Program-made: the position numbers and the translations under genes | NCBI RefSeq assembly: GCF_900116715.1 | Contig: NZ_FPBM01000014.1 | Span: forward strand, 1 to 60,851 | Direction of reading: 5' to 3' | DNA from: Polaromonas sp. YR568 | GTDB taxonomy: Bacteria; Pseudomonadota; Gammaproteobacteria; Burkholderiales; Burkholderiaceae_C | DNA length: 60,851 bases | Notes under the pieces: generated by a model | What the model saw: only the letters and a program-made list of their open reading frames with translations | The model's database searches: none | Told to the model about the DNA's origin: nothing | Part shown: piece after piece, positions 40,959 to 50,100 of the stretch | How positions within the stretch are numbered: position 1 is the stretch's first letter | Layout: each line of letters opens with the position of its first letter

Positions 40959-42661
40959 GGCGTGACTCCTTTGGCTGTTAGCCGGTCGGTTTTTGCTTTT
41001 GCCAGTTTGAACATCAGGTCCAGGGTTTCCATGAACTCGGTGATCTTGATGGGCTTGGTGAGGTAACGGAAGAAGCCGGCCTGCAGGCCTTTTTCAATGT
41101 CGCGGGGCATGGCATTGGCGCTGAGCGCTACCACGGGAATATCCCGGGTCAAAGGGTCTTCCGACAGGATTTTCATGGCCGTGATGCCGCTGATGCCGGG
41201 AAGGTTGATGTCCATCAGGACGAAGTCCGGAAGCGAGGCCCTGGCAATGGCAATGCCGCTGATGCCGTCTCGTGCGGACAGCAGGCGAAAGTCCGCGCGC
41301 CTTGCGATCAGGTCTTCCACCAGCATCAGGTTGGCGGGGTTGTCCTCAACGTAAAGCACGGTACAGGTTTGCGGGTCAGCGGGCTCGTGCACCGCAGGCC
41401 CGAGCGCAAGATTAAGCAGCTCCGGCGAAAACTCCTGTCCGGTGGTGACGTTCAGCTCGATCCAGAACACGCTGCCTTTGCCTACCGCGCTTTCCACGCC
41501 GATGGCGCCGCCCATCAGCTCCACCAGCCGTTTGGTCATGACCAGGCCTATGCCTGTTCCCTGTTCGGTGCTGGCTCCTTGCCCAAGGCGGTTAAAAGGC
41601 TGAAAGAGCTGCTCGATCTTCTCCCGGGCCAGGCCTTCGCCGGTGTCTTCCACGCAAATGCGGACGCGTCCGGGCGCGAGGTCGGCGCACTTGATCGTCA
41701 CCTTGCCGCGCTCGGTGTTGTATTTGATGGCATTGGACAGCAGGTTGATCAGCACCTGTTTGAGGCGGGTGCGGTCCACGTTGACAAAGACGGGCGAGCC
41801 CAGCACCGGAAAGCTCACGGCAATACCGCGCTTTTCGGCCTGCGACTCGATCATGGTCTCGCATTCGTGCATGACTTCAGCAAGTGAGACAGGCTCCAGC
41901 GACAGCGACAGCTTGCCCGACTCGATCAGCGCGAGGTCCAGGATTTCATTGATCAGGTCCAGCAGGTACCAGCCGGCTTGCAGGATCTGGTCCACGCTGC
42001 GCTTTTGCGACGGCGTGGGTTCGGGCATGCCGGACTCGATCAGCTGCGCAAACCCGAGGATGGCGCTGAGCGGCGTGCGCAGCTCGTGGCTCATGCTGGA
42101 GAGGAAATCCGATTTGGCGAGGTTGGCCTTTTCAGCCACTGCCATCGATTCCTTCAACGCTACTTCCACCTGCTTGCGCACCGAGTTGTCGGTGCCGATC
42201 AACAGGTAGCCAATGATGGTACCGAAGTCGTCACGCAGCGCGGTGATCGACACGATAGCCGGAAAGCGGCTGCCGTCTTTGCAGATGTAGGTCAGCTCGT
42301 AAATGTCTTCAATGCCGCGCGAGGCTTTAAAGGCCAGCGCCTCAAAGCCCGGCGTGATGGTGGTGGCGAGCTCCAGGCTTAGCGCCTGTGCCCGGGCCAT
42401 CACCTCTTGCGGGTCGTGAATATCGCTGGGATTGATCTTGTTGACGACTTCCGCCGCCATATAGCCCAGCATGCGTTCGGCGCCGACGTTAAAGAGCTGG
42501 ATGATGCCTTTTTCGTCAGTTGCAATGATGGAGAAGTTTTCGCTCGTGAGGATGGCGTTTTGCAAGGCGCCGGTTTTGAGCAATGCTTCCTGGCGTTTGA
42601 CCTCTATGCCGTCGGCTTTGGCGAGCGCATCAAGGGCGCTCAGGCTGGTAAGGGGTGACAT
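40955..42661 (-). CDS. Hybrid PAS-histidine kinase-receiver protein
   Basis: 568 residues, no membrane segment. PAS domain (~35-160: NFSIIATDEKGIIQLFNVGAERMLGY), then HisKA with FLSSMSHELRTPLSAILGFAQLIE (phospho-His ~189), HATPase_c with N, G1 and G2 boxes (LINLLSNAIKYN, VEDTGEGL, GTGIGLVMTKRLVELMGG; ~300-410) and a C-terminal receiver (~434-555, Asp in DFVLMDINLPGISG). A soluble sensor, perhaps of redox or ligand signals through PAS. Phosphorelay to the adjacent response regulator is likely. Confidence 0.92.
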   Translation of the reverse strand: MSPLTSLSALDALAKADGIEVKRQEALLKTGALQNAILTSENFSIIATDEKGIIQLFNVGAERMLGYMAAEVVNKINPSDIHDPQEVMARAQALSLELATTITPGFEALAFKASRGIEDIYELTYICKDGSRFPAIVSITALRDDFGTIIGYLLIGTDNSVRKQVEVALKESMAVAEKANLAKSDFLSSMSHELRTPLSAILGFAQLIESGMPEPTPSQKRSVDQILQAGWYLLDLINEILDLALIESGKLSLSLEPVSLAEVMHECETMIESQAEKRGIAVSFPVLGSPVFVNVDRTRLKQVLINLLSNAIKYNTERGKVTIKCADLAPGRVRICVEDTGEGLAREKIEQLFQPFNRLGQGASTEQGTGIGLVMTKRLVELMGGAIGVESAVGKGSVFWIELNVTTGQEFSPELLNLALGPAVHEPADPQTCTVLYVEDNPANLMLVEDLIARRADFRLLSARDGISGIAIARASLPDFVLMDINLPGISGITAMKILSEDPLTRDIPVVALSANAMPRDIEKGLQAGFFRYLTKPIKITEFMETLDLMFKLAKAKTDRLTAKGVTP

Positions 42662-42884
42662 GGGCCATGTTCCTGTGAAAGTAACGACGGATCGTGCTGG
42701 GTGGCGCCGCTGGGGAGCGGCGTATCTACGATCCTGGCCGGGGAGATGCGTGAAGTCCTGTGAAAGGACTGGGCCAGTTTACAGGACTAAGCAGGAATGT
42801 CCATGCGCATTGGACTGCGGGGAAGAATCCGCCCGATTCGCCCGACTGCATCAGGCACCGATGGCGCCTGATGCAGGAAGCTGC

Positions 42885-43517
42885 TCAGGTGTTGGCGCGG
42901 CGGTAAAACGCCAGCGAACCGGCCAGCGCCAGCAGGGCGCCGCCGCAGGCGCGGTCTATCCAGCGCGTGGCCGAGGCCTTGAGCAGGCGGATCGCTTTCG
43001 CGCCGATAAAGGCATACGCAAACATGACGGAAAAATCGATGCCCGCAAACACCAGCGAAATGGCCAGGTACTGCGGCGCCTGGGCGGCCGCCGGGTCGAT
43101 GAACTGCGGCAGCAGGGCGGAGCAAAAGAGGTAACCCTTGGGGTTGGTCACCGCCACCAGAAAAGACTTCATGAAGATCGCCCGGCCGCCATGCTGTGTG
43201 CCGGCGGCGCCTTCCGCTGGAATCTCAAATCCGCCGCGTGAGCGCAGCAGCCGAATGCCCAGCCAGGCCAGGTAGACCGCGCCGGCCCACTTGAGCACGG
43301 AGAACCAGAACTCCGAAGCTGCCAGCAGCGCACCCAAGCCCAGGGCAACCGCCCCTACCAGCACAAAATCAGAAACAACCGCGCCCAGCATGCCGGGCAC
43401 CGAGCGGCGCACGCCGTAGCGGGAACCATTGGCCAGCGCCAGCAGGACGGTCGGGCCGGGCGTGGCAATGGCGACCAGCGCGACGATGGAAAAGAGCAGC
43501 AAGGTGGTGGTGTTCAT
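42885..43517 (-). CDS. LysE/RhtB-family amino-acid exporter
   Basis: 210 residues from ATG 43517, six hydrophobic segments. TPGPTVLLALANGSRYGVRRSVPGMLGAVVSD is the family N-terminal signature, with WAGAVYLAWLGIRLLRS and NPKGYLFCSALLPQFID further on. It exports an amino acid or related metabolite; which one cannot be told. It overlaps the DUF1272 gene by ATGA. Confidence 0.9.
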   Translation of the reverse strand: MNTTTLLLFSIVALVAIATPGPTVLLALANGSRYGVRRSVPGMLGAVVSDFVLVGAVALGLGALLAASEFWFSVLKWAGAVYLAWLGIRLLRSRGGFEIPAEGAAGTQHGGRAIFMKSFLVAVTNPKGYLFCSALLPQFIDPAAAQAPQYLAISLVFAGIDFSVMFAYAFIGAKAIRLLKASATRWIDRACGGALLALAGSLAFYRRANT

Positions 43518-43762
43518 GAGGCCGCTCCGCAACCCTGGGGTTTGAAGACGCGCTCTTTGGACGGCGGGTATTTGGCCAGCATATCGGCCGGGCGGCGCGG
43601 CCGCACGGTGAATTCACCGCCGCAATTGGGGCAGACGCCGTGGAGTTTGGTTTTTACGCAGTCGGCGCAAAACGTGCATTCAAAGGTGCAGATACGTGCA
43701 TCGGGCGATTCGGCAGGCAGGTCGCGGTTGCAGCATTCGCAGTTGGGACGGAGCTGGAGCAT
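43514..43762 (-). CDS. DUF1272 small zinc-ribbon-like protein
   Basis: 82 residues from ATG 43762 (MLQLRPNCECCNRDLP). Eight clustered cysteines in CxxC pairs (CECC, CTFECTFCADC, CPNC) and the RRPADMLAKYPPS tail mark DUF1272. It probably binds zinc; function unknown. Co-translated with the LysE-type exporter. Confidence 0.9.
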   Translation of the reverse strand: MLQLRPNCECCNRDLPAESPDARICTFECTFCADCVKTKLHGVCPNCGGEFTVRPRRPADMLAKYPPSKERVFKPQGCGAAS

Positions 43763-43779
43763 GGTGGTCCTTTCGTTGG

Positions 43780-44289
43780 TTATGAACGATGGTCTACAAA
43801 CAAGGCCATGCACAGGTCATCACAGAAAGACCCGTCTGCGAGCCTCACGCGCTTGCGAAGACGCCCTTCCTCCGCGAAACCGGCGGACCGGTATAACGCG
43901 ATCGCGTGTTCGTTCACGGAGCGTACCAGCAACTCAATTTTCAGGGGGCCAGGGCGGCCGCGTGCCCATTCCACAAGCGCTGACAAAATGGCTCGTCCAT
44001 GGCCTTGGCTGGTGTGGCCGGGATGGACGCAAATATCCAGCTTCACCACGTGGGCCGTATTACGCAGCAACATGGGGCACAGGCTTGCGTGGCCAACCAG
44101 GATGCCGCTTTTCTCGGCGACGAGGTATTTGCCCCGTCCGTCCGACAATTCATTGATTCTGTCCACAAAACTTGCCAGCGATAGTTCGTCGGGTTCGGAC
44201 ACCAGGTGGCCCGTTATCCCGGCAGTGGCCCGCTCGGCTTCGTACAGTGCAGGTGCGTCAGCAACGGTCGCATCCCTGAAAGTCAGCAT
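43780..44289 (-). CDS. GNAT-family N-acetyltransferase
   Basis: 169 residues from ATG 44289; a GTG at 44298 is also possible. Acetyl-CoA-binding motif VHPGHTSQGHGRAILSALVEWA and C-terminal NEHAIALYRSAGFAEEGRLRKRV show a complete GNAT fold. Substrate unknown. It follows argA by 15 bp on the same strand and precedes the DUF1272 gene by 17 bp. Confidence 0.88.
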   Translation of the reverse strand: MLTFRDATVADAPALYEAERATAGITGHLVSEPDELSLASFVDRINELSDGRGKYLVAEKSGILVGHASLCPMLLRNTAHVVKLDICVHPGHTSQGHGRAILSALVEWARGRPGPLKIELLVRSVNEHAIALYRSAGFAEEGRLRKRVRLADGSFCDDLCMALFVDHRS

Positions 44290-44304
44290 TGCGGGCACCT
44301 GCGA

Positions 44305-45654
44305 CTAGCTGAGTTTCTTGACCAGCACCTGGCTTTTGCGGTCCCAGTTGTATTTGCGCTTGCGGGCTTCCGGCAGCCAGTCCGGGTCGACCTGGGCAAA
44401 ACCGCGTTTGATGAACCAGTGCATGGTGCGGGTGGTCAGCACAAAAATGCTTTGCAGGCCGGCGGCGCGGGCGCGCTGCTCGATGCGTTTGAGGATTTTC
44501 TCGCCGTCGCCCTGGCCCTGGCTTTGCGGCGACACGGTGAGCGCCGCCATCTCGGCCGTCTTGGCCTCGGGGTAAGGGTAGAGCGCCGCGCAGGCAAAGA
44601 TCACGCCGTCGTGCTCGATGATACTGTAGTTGGCCGCGTCGCGTTCGATCTCGGTGCGGCTGCGTTTGACGAGCGTGCCGTCGTTTTCAAACGGCTCGAT
44701 CAGCTGCAGGATACCGCCCACGTCGTCGCCGGTGGCTTCTCGCAGCTCTTCGAGCTTTTCATCGATCACCATGGTGCCTATGCCGTCGTGCACATAGATT
44801 TCGAGCAGCAGCGCGCCGTCTACCGCGAAGGGCAGGATGTGGCTGCGCTCCACACCGGCCTTGCAGGCCTTGACGCAGTGCTGCAGGTAAAAGGCCGTGT
44901 CGGTGGGGCGCTCGCCGTTGGGCAGGCCGGCCAGCAGCTTCTCGGCGGCAGCCAGCGGCAGCTCGGTGTCTATGGGGTTGTCTTCGCTTTCGGGCTGGTC
45001 GTGGTGGATGCGTATGCCCGGGATCTCGGTCAGGAAAATCAGCTTGTCGGCCTGCATGGCAATGGCCACCGAGGTGGCGACTTCTTCCATCGTCAGGTTG
45101 AAGGCCTCGCCGGTCGGTGAAAAACCGAAAGGCGAAAGCAGCACCATGGCGCCGAAGTCAAGCACACGGCCGATGGCGGCGGTGTCGACCTTGCGCACCA
45201 TGCCTGAGTGCTTGAAATCCACGCCGTCCAGAATGCCCACCGGCCGTGCCGTGAGGAAGTTGCCGGAAATCACCCGCACGGTAGAGCCCGCCATCGGGGT
45301 GTTGGGCAGGCCCTGGCTGAAGGCGGCCTCAATCTCGTAACGCAGCTGGCCGGCGGCCTCCTGGGCGCTGTCCAGCGCCACTTCGTCGGTGATGCGCATG
45401 CCGTGGGAGTATTTGGGCGTATGGCCTTTGGCCTTGAGCTGGTCGTTGACCTGCGGGCGAAAGCCGTGCACCAGGACGATTTTCACGCCCATGCTCTGGA
45501 TCAGCGCCAGATCCTGGGCAATGTGCTGCAGCTTGCCGGCGGCAATCGCCTCGCCGGCAATGCCCACCACAAAGGTTTTGCCTCGGTGCGTGTGGATATA
45601 GGGCGCCACCGAGCGGAACCAGGGAACGAAGGTGAAATTGAAGACGGTGGACAT
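44305..45654 (-). CDS. argA: Amino-acid N-acetyltransferase (N-acetylglutamate synthase)
   Basis: 449 residues from ATG 45654 (MSTVFNFTFVPWFRSVAPYIHTHRGKTFVVGIAGEA). N-terminal amino-acid-kinase domain (~20-285), where arginine feedback binds, and C-terminal GNAT domain (~300-440: GVIFACAALYPYPEAKTAEMAALTVSPQSQGQGDGEKIL). It catalyses acetyl-CoA plus glutamate to N-acetylglutamate, the first step of arginine synthesis. Confidence 0.95.
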   Translation of the reverse strand: MSTVFNFTFVPWFRSVAPYIHTHRGKTFVVGIAGEAIAAGKLQHIAQDLALIQSMGVKIVLVHGFRPQVNDQLKAKGHTPKYSHGMRITDEVALDSAQEAAGQLRYEIEAAFSQGLPNTPMAGSTVRVISGNFLTARPVGILDGVDFKHSGMVRKVDTAAIGRVLDFGAMVLLSPFGFSPTGEAFNLTMEEVATSVAIAMQADKLIFLTEIPGIRIHHDQPESEDNPIDTELPLAAAEKLLAGLPNGERPTDTAFYLQHCVKACKAGVERSHILPFAVDGALLLEIYVHDGIGTMVIDEKLEELREATGDDVGGILQLIEPFENDGTLVKRSRTEIERDAANYSIIEHDGVIFACAALYPYPEAKTAEMAALTVSPQSQGQGDGEKILKRIEQRARAAGLQSIFVLTTRTMHWFIKRGFAQVDPDWLPEARKRKYNWDRKSQVLVKKLS

Positions 45655-45855
45655 GGCGCGCTTTCGGGACCGATGGGGCAGATCAGGGGCTGCCGGGCGG
45701 GCGGTTCTCCCGGCAAACGAAAAGTCCAGTGAGTGTAAGGGAGACGCCGCCTTTTCGAGGCCGGCCCGCCGGGCGCCGCCCAAAGCCCACAGGCGGGCGG
45801 CGTACTCATATTTGGGGATAGCGAAACCGGGCGCGGCAGGTTATGGTGCGGGATT

Positions 45856-47076
45856 ATGGATAAATACGCGATCGGGTTCTGGGGCTGCTATTTCGGGGCG
45901 GCCGGGTTGATGCTGGCCGGCTCGGTGTTTGCCTACATCCGGTCCCTGCGCCGCATTGCAGTCAACGCAGCCGCTTCGGCTGTGGCTTCGACATTTTTTG
46001 TGGTGGCCTTCCTGGGCGGCCTGCCGATCAGCGACGGGGCCACCCTGGACCGCTTTCTGGCACACGTGGCCAGCCTGGTGTCGGTGCTGCTGGCTTACCT
46101 GCTGTTTTCCATCCTGGGTATCTTGCGCAACCCGAAGGCGCAACGCAAGGCGCTGGTGCTGCTGGCGGCGCTGGCACTTTCTGTCATTGCCACGGGTTGG
46201 GCGTTCAGCCCGCAGCAAGCACTGCTGCTCAGCCTGGCAGGAGCCATGCTTCTGGGGTTTGTGGCGATGGCGTTCAGCCTGCGCAACGCGCTGCGCGGGG
46301 ATCGCCTGGCCTGGGTGGCGGTCTCGGGCGTGCTTTTCATGCTGGTGGCCATCCTGGGCCTGAGCTGGATGGCGCTGGCCCGCGGCCATGTGCCATGGCA
46401 GGCGCATGCCGTCACCGCGCTGGCCGGTACAGCCTACCTGGCCACCATGGCCTCCGTGCTGTGGACACGCTACTCCTACCTGATTGAACTGAACCGGGTG
46501 ATGGCTCACGGCCCGGCCTATGACCCGGTCACCCGCATGCGCTCCAACAGCGAGACCAACAACATGGTGAGCGCAGCGTTCAAGCACCACCGGGACCAGC
46601 CGGTGCCGCTGGGGGTGATCGTGGTGACGATTGCCAATCTCTATGTGCTTGAAAAGCTCTATGGCCTGGCGGCCGTCAACCATGCGCTGTTTGTCTGCGC
46701 CGGGCGGCTCAGGCGAAGCGTACCCACCCATATAGAGATGGGGCGCCTGGGCGAAGACGGCTTTTTGCTGCTGATGCGCAATTGCGACGACAGCGGCGAC
46801 CTGATTCACCTGGCGCGGCGGGTTCAGGCGGCGCTGTCGCGGTCGGTGGTGCTCAACACCACCCTGGACGCCGGCGCAGCGCCCAATCAGCAGACACGCT
46901 GGGGCGCGGAAGTTGGGGTCGGCGTGCTGAGGGTGTCCAAAACGGACTCACTCGCCGCTTCGGCGGTCGGCACCGGGCGGGGCATGTCACGCGCGGCGCT
47001 GGGCTACCCCAGCCGCATTGCCTGGTTTGACGAATCCAGCGGGGAAATCGTCGATATGCCGGTGCTGGCGGACTAA
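45856..47076 (+). CDS. Membrane protein with degenerate GGDEF domain
   Basis: 406 residues. Six or seven membrane segments in the first ~210 residues, then a diguanylate-cyclase-like domain (~225-390: AYDPVTRMRSNSETNNMVS...VVTIANLYVLEKLYGLAAVNHALFVCAGRL). The signature position reads RLGEDGFLLL (~residue 300), so GGDEF has become GEDGF; catalysis is doubtful. Could act as a c-di-GMP or GTP-binding receptor or a structural partner. Confidence 0.75.
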   Translation: MDKYAIGFWGCYFGAAGLMLAGSVFAYIRSLRRIAVNAAASAVASTFFVVAFLGGLPISDGATLDRFLAHVASLVSVLLAYLLFSILGILRNPKAQRKALVLLAALALSVIATGWAFSPQQALLLSLAGAMLLGFVAMAFSLRNALRGDRLAWVAVSGVLFMLVAILGLSWMALARGHVPWQAHAVTALAGTAYLATMASVLWTRYSYLIELNRVMAHGPAYDPVTRMRSNSETNNMVSAAFKHHRDQPVPLGVIVVTIANLYVLEKLYGLAAVNHALFVCAGRLRRSVPTHIEMGRLGEDGFLLLMRNCDDSGDLIHLARRVQAALSRSVVLNTTLDAGAAPNQQTRWGAEVGVGVLRVSKTDSLAASAVGTGRGMSRAALGYPSRIAWFDESSGEIVDMPVLAD

Positions 47077-47184
47077 GCCCTCTCGCCGGTAACCCTGCGG
47101 GCCCGGGCGCCCGGCGGAACCACCGATAATTGACGGCTTTGCGGCCACCTGCGCCGCGCTTCCTTCTTTCCTGCTCCCTCCCTT

Positions 47185-50100
47185 TTGCCTTCAGCTTTGT
47201 CCCCTCTGACCATTACCTTTCCCGAATCGCTGCCCGTCTCCGGCAAGCGCGATGAGATCACTGCCGCCATGGCGGCCCACCAGGTCATCATCGTGTGCGG
47301 CGAAACCGGCTCGGGCAAAACCACCCAGTTGCCCAAGATTGCGCTGGCCATGGGGCGCGGCAAGCTCAATTACCCTGCCGGGCAGGGCCGGCTCATCGGC
47401 CACACCCAGCCGCGCCGCATTGCCGCGTCCAGCGTGGCCAAGCGCATTGCCGAAGAGCTGAAAACGCCGCTGGGCGACGTGGTGGGCTACAAGGTGCGTT
47501 TCCAGGACCGGCTTTCGCGCGACGCCTCCGTCAAGCTGATGACCGACGGTATCTTGCTGGCCGAAACGCAGACCGACCCGCTGCTCAAAGCCTATGACAC
47601 CATCATCATTGACGAGGCCCATGAACGCAGCCTGAATATCGACTTTTTGCTGGGCTACCTGCGCCAGCTGTTGCCGCGCCGGCCTGACCTCAAGGTGGTC
47701 ATTACCTCCGCGACGATTGATGCGCAGCGGTTTGCGGATTACTTTGCCTCTGCCAAAGGGCCTGCGCCGGTCATCATGGTGTCGGGCCGCATGTTCCCTG
47801 TGGAGCAGCGCTACCGGCCGTTTGAAGAGTCGCGTGAGCATGACCTGAACGACGCGATTGCAGATGCGGTCGACGAGCTTTGGCTGAGCCCGCACAGCGC
47901 AGGCGATATTTTGGTGTTTTTGCCAGGCGAGCGCGAAATCCGCGAGGCGGCGGACCATTTGCGCAAGCACCTGGCGCACCAGCCGCTGACACGCAACGCC
48001 GAGGTGCTGCCGCTGTTCGCGCGCCTGAGCCAGGCCGAGCAGGACCGCATTTTTGACGGCCACGGCGGCCGGCGCATTGTGCTGGCCACCAATGTGGCCG
48101 AAACCTCCCTTACCGTGCCGGGCATTCGTTATGTGATCGATGCGGGCACCGCGCGGGTCAAGCGCTACAGCTTTCGCAACAAGGTCGAGCAGCTCATGGT
48201 CGAGCCGGTGTCGCAAGCCGCCGCCAACCAGCGCGCCGGCCGCTGCGGCCGGGTGGCCGACGGCATCTGTATACGCCTGTACGACGAAAAAGACTTCCAG
48301 GGCCGCCAGCCTTTCACCGACCCCGAAATCCTGCGCAGTTCGCTGGCCTCGGTGATCTTGCGCATGAAAGCGCTGCACCTGGGCAATGTCGAGGAGTTCG
48401 CCTTTATCGAGCCGCCGCAGCGCCGTGCGATTGCCGATGGCTACCAGTTGCTGGCCGAGCTGGGTGCGGTCGACGCCGATAACGAACTCACGCCCGTGGG
48501 CCGTACGCTGGCCAAGCTGCCGCTGGACCCGCGCGTGGGCCGCATGATTCTGGAGGCCAAGGACCGCAACGCCCTGGACGAGGTGCTGGTGATCGCCAGC
48601 GCCCTCAGCGTGCAGGATGTGCGCGACCGGCCCATGGACAAGCAGGCGCAGGCCGACCAGCAGCACGCCAAGTTCGACGACGAAAAAAGCGAGTTCAGCG
48701 GCTACCTCAAGTTGTGGAAATGGCTGGGCGACGCGCGCGGCGGCCATGGCGCGTCGCGCGGTCGCGTGACGCCTCCTGAAACAGCACCCGTGCTGCGGGC
48801 CGAAGGCCCCCAGCACAAGCTCTCCAATCGCCAATACGAGAATCTGCTGCGCGAGAACTACGTCAACATCCGCCGTGTGCGGGAGTGGCGCGACATCCAT
48901 TCGCAGCTCCACACCGTTGTTGGCGAACAGAAATGGGTTTTGAACGACAAGCCCGCCAGCTATGAGCAACTGCATTTGTCCATGCTCTGCGGCCTGCTGG
49001 GCAATATCGGCTGCAAGAGCGACGAAGAAGACTGGTACTTGGGCGCACGCGGCATCAAGTTCTACCGCCACCCCGGCGCACGACTGAGCAAAAAGCCCGG
49101 CCGCTGGATCGTGGTGGCCGAGCTGGTGGAGACCACGCGCCTCTTCGGCCGCGGCATAGCCAATATCGACCCGGCCTGGATAGAGCAGGTGGCCGGGCAT
49201 TTGCTCAGCAAGCAGCTGCTGGATCCGCATTGGGAGAAAAAAGCCGCGCAAGTCACCGCGCTGGAGCGCGCCACGCTCTATGGCCTGGTGGTCTACAACG
49301 GCCGGCGCGTCAACTTCGGCCGCGTCGACCCGGTCACGGCGCGCGAGATTTTTATCCGCGAGGCACTGGTGGCCGGCAACTGGGACACCAAGCTGCCATT
49401 CCTGGCGGCCAACCTGAAGCTGATCCAGCAGGTGCAAGACCTGGAGCACAAAGCCAGGCGCCAGGACGTGCTGGTCGACGAAGAGCTGATCTACGCCTTC
49501 TACGACCAGCAACTGCCCGCCGATGTGCACAGCGGCGCCAGTTGTGAGCACTGGTACAAGGAAGAGTCGAAAAAGCAACCCAAGCTTTTGCTGCTGACCC
49601 GCGAGGAGTTGATGCGCCACGAGGCGGCCGGCATCACGACGCAGGCCTTTCCCAAGACCCTGCGCATGGGTGGCGTGGACTGCACGGTGACTTATCTGCA
49701 CGAGCCCGGCGACGCGCGGGACGGCGTGACTGTCGACGTGCCGCTGTTTGCGCTCAACCAGGTGAATGACGAGCGCTGCGAATGGCTGGTGCCCGGCATG
49801 CTCAAGGACAAGGTTCAGGCGCTGATCAAAACGCTGCACCAGCGCCCGCGCTCGCGCCTGGTGCCGCTGCCCGAAACAGCCGCCCGCATGACCGAGCAAC
49901 TGGTACAGCCGGAAGTGTTTGGCAGCGGGTCGCTGACCGACGCGGTGCTCAAGCTGGTGCGGGATGCCACCTCGCTGGACATCAAACGCAACGATATGAA
50001 GCTGGACATGCTGCCGGCCCACCTGTTCATGAACTTCCGGGTGGTGGACGAGCATGGCCGGCAACTGGGCGCCGGCCGCAATCTGGGGGCGCTGAAGGGT

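Noticed and set aside
47191..50064. A 957-codon open frame antisense to hrpA
   Set aside because: Mirror of hrpA codon bias; no recognisable motif and no independent start signal.
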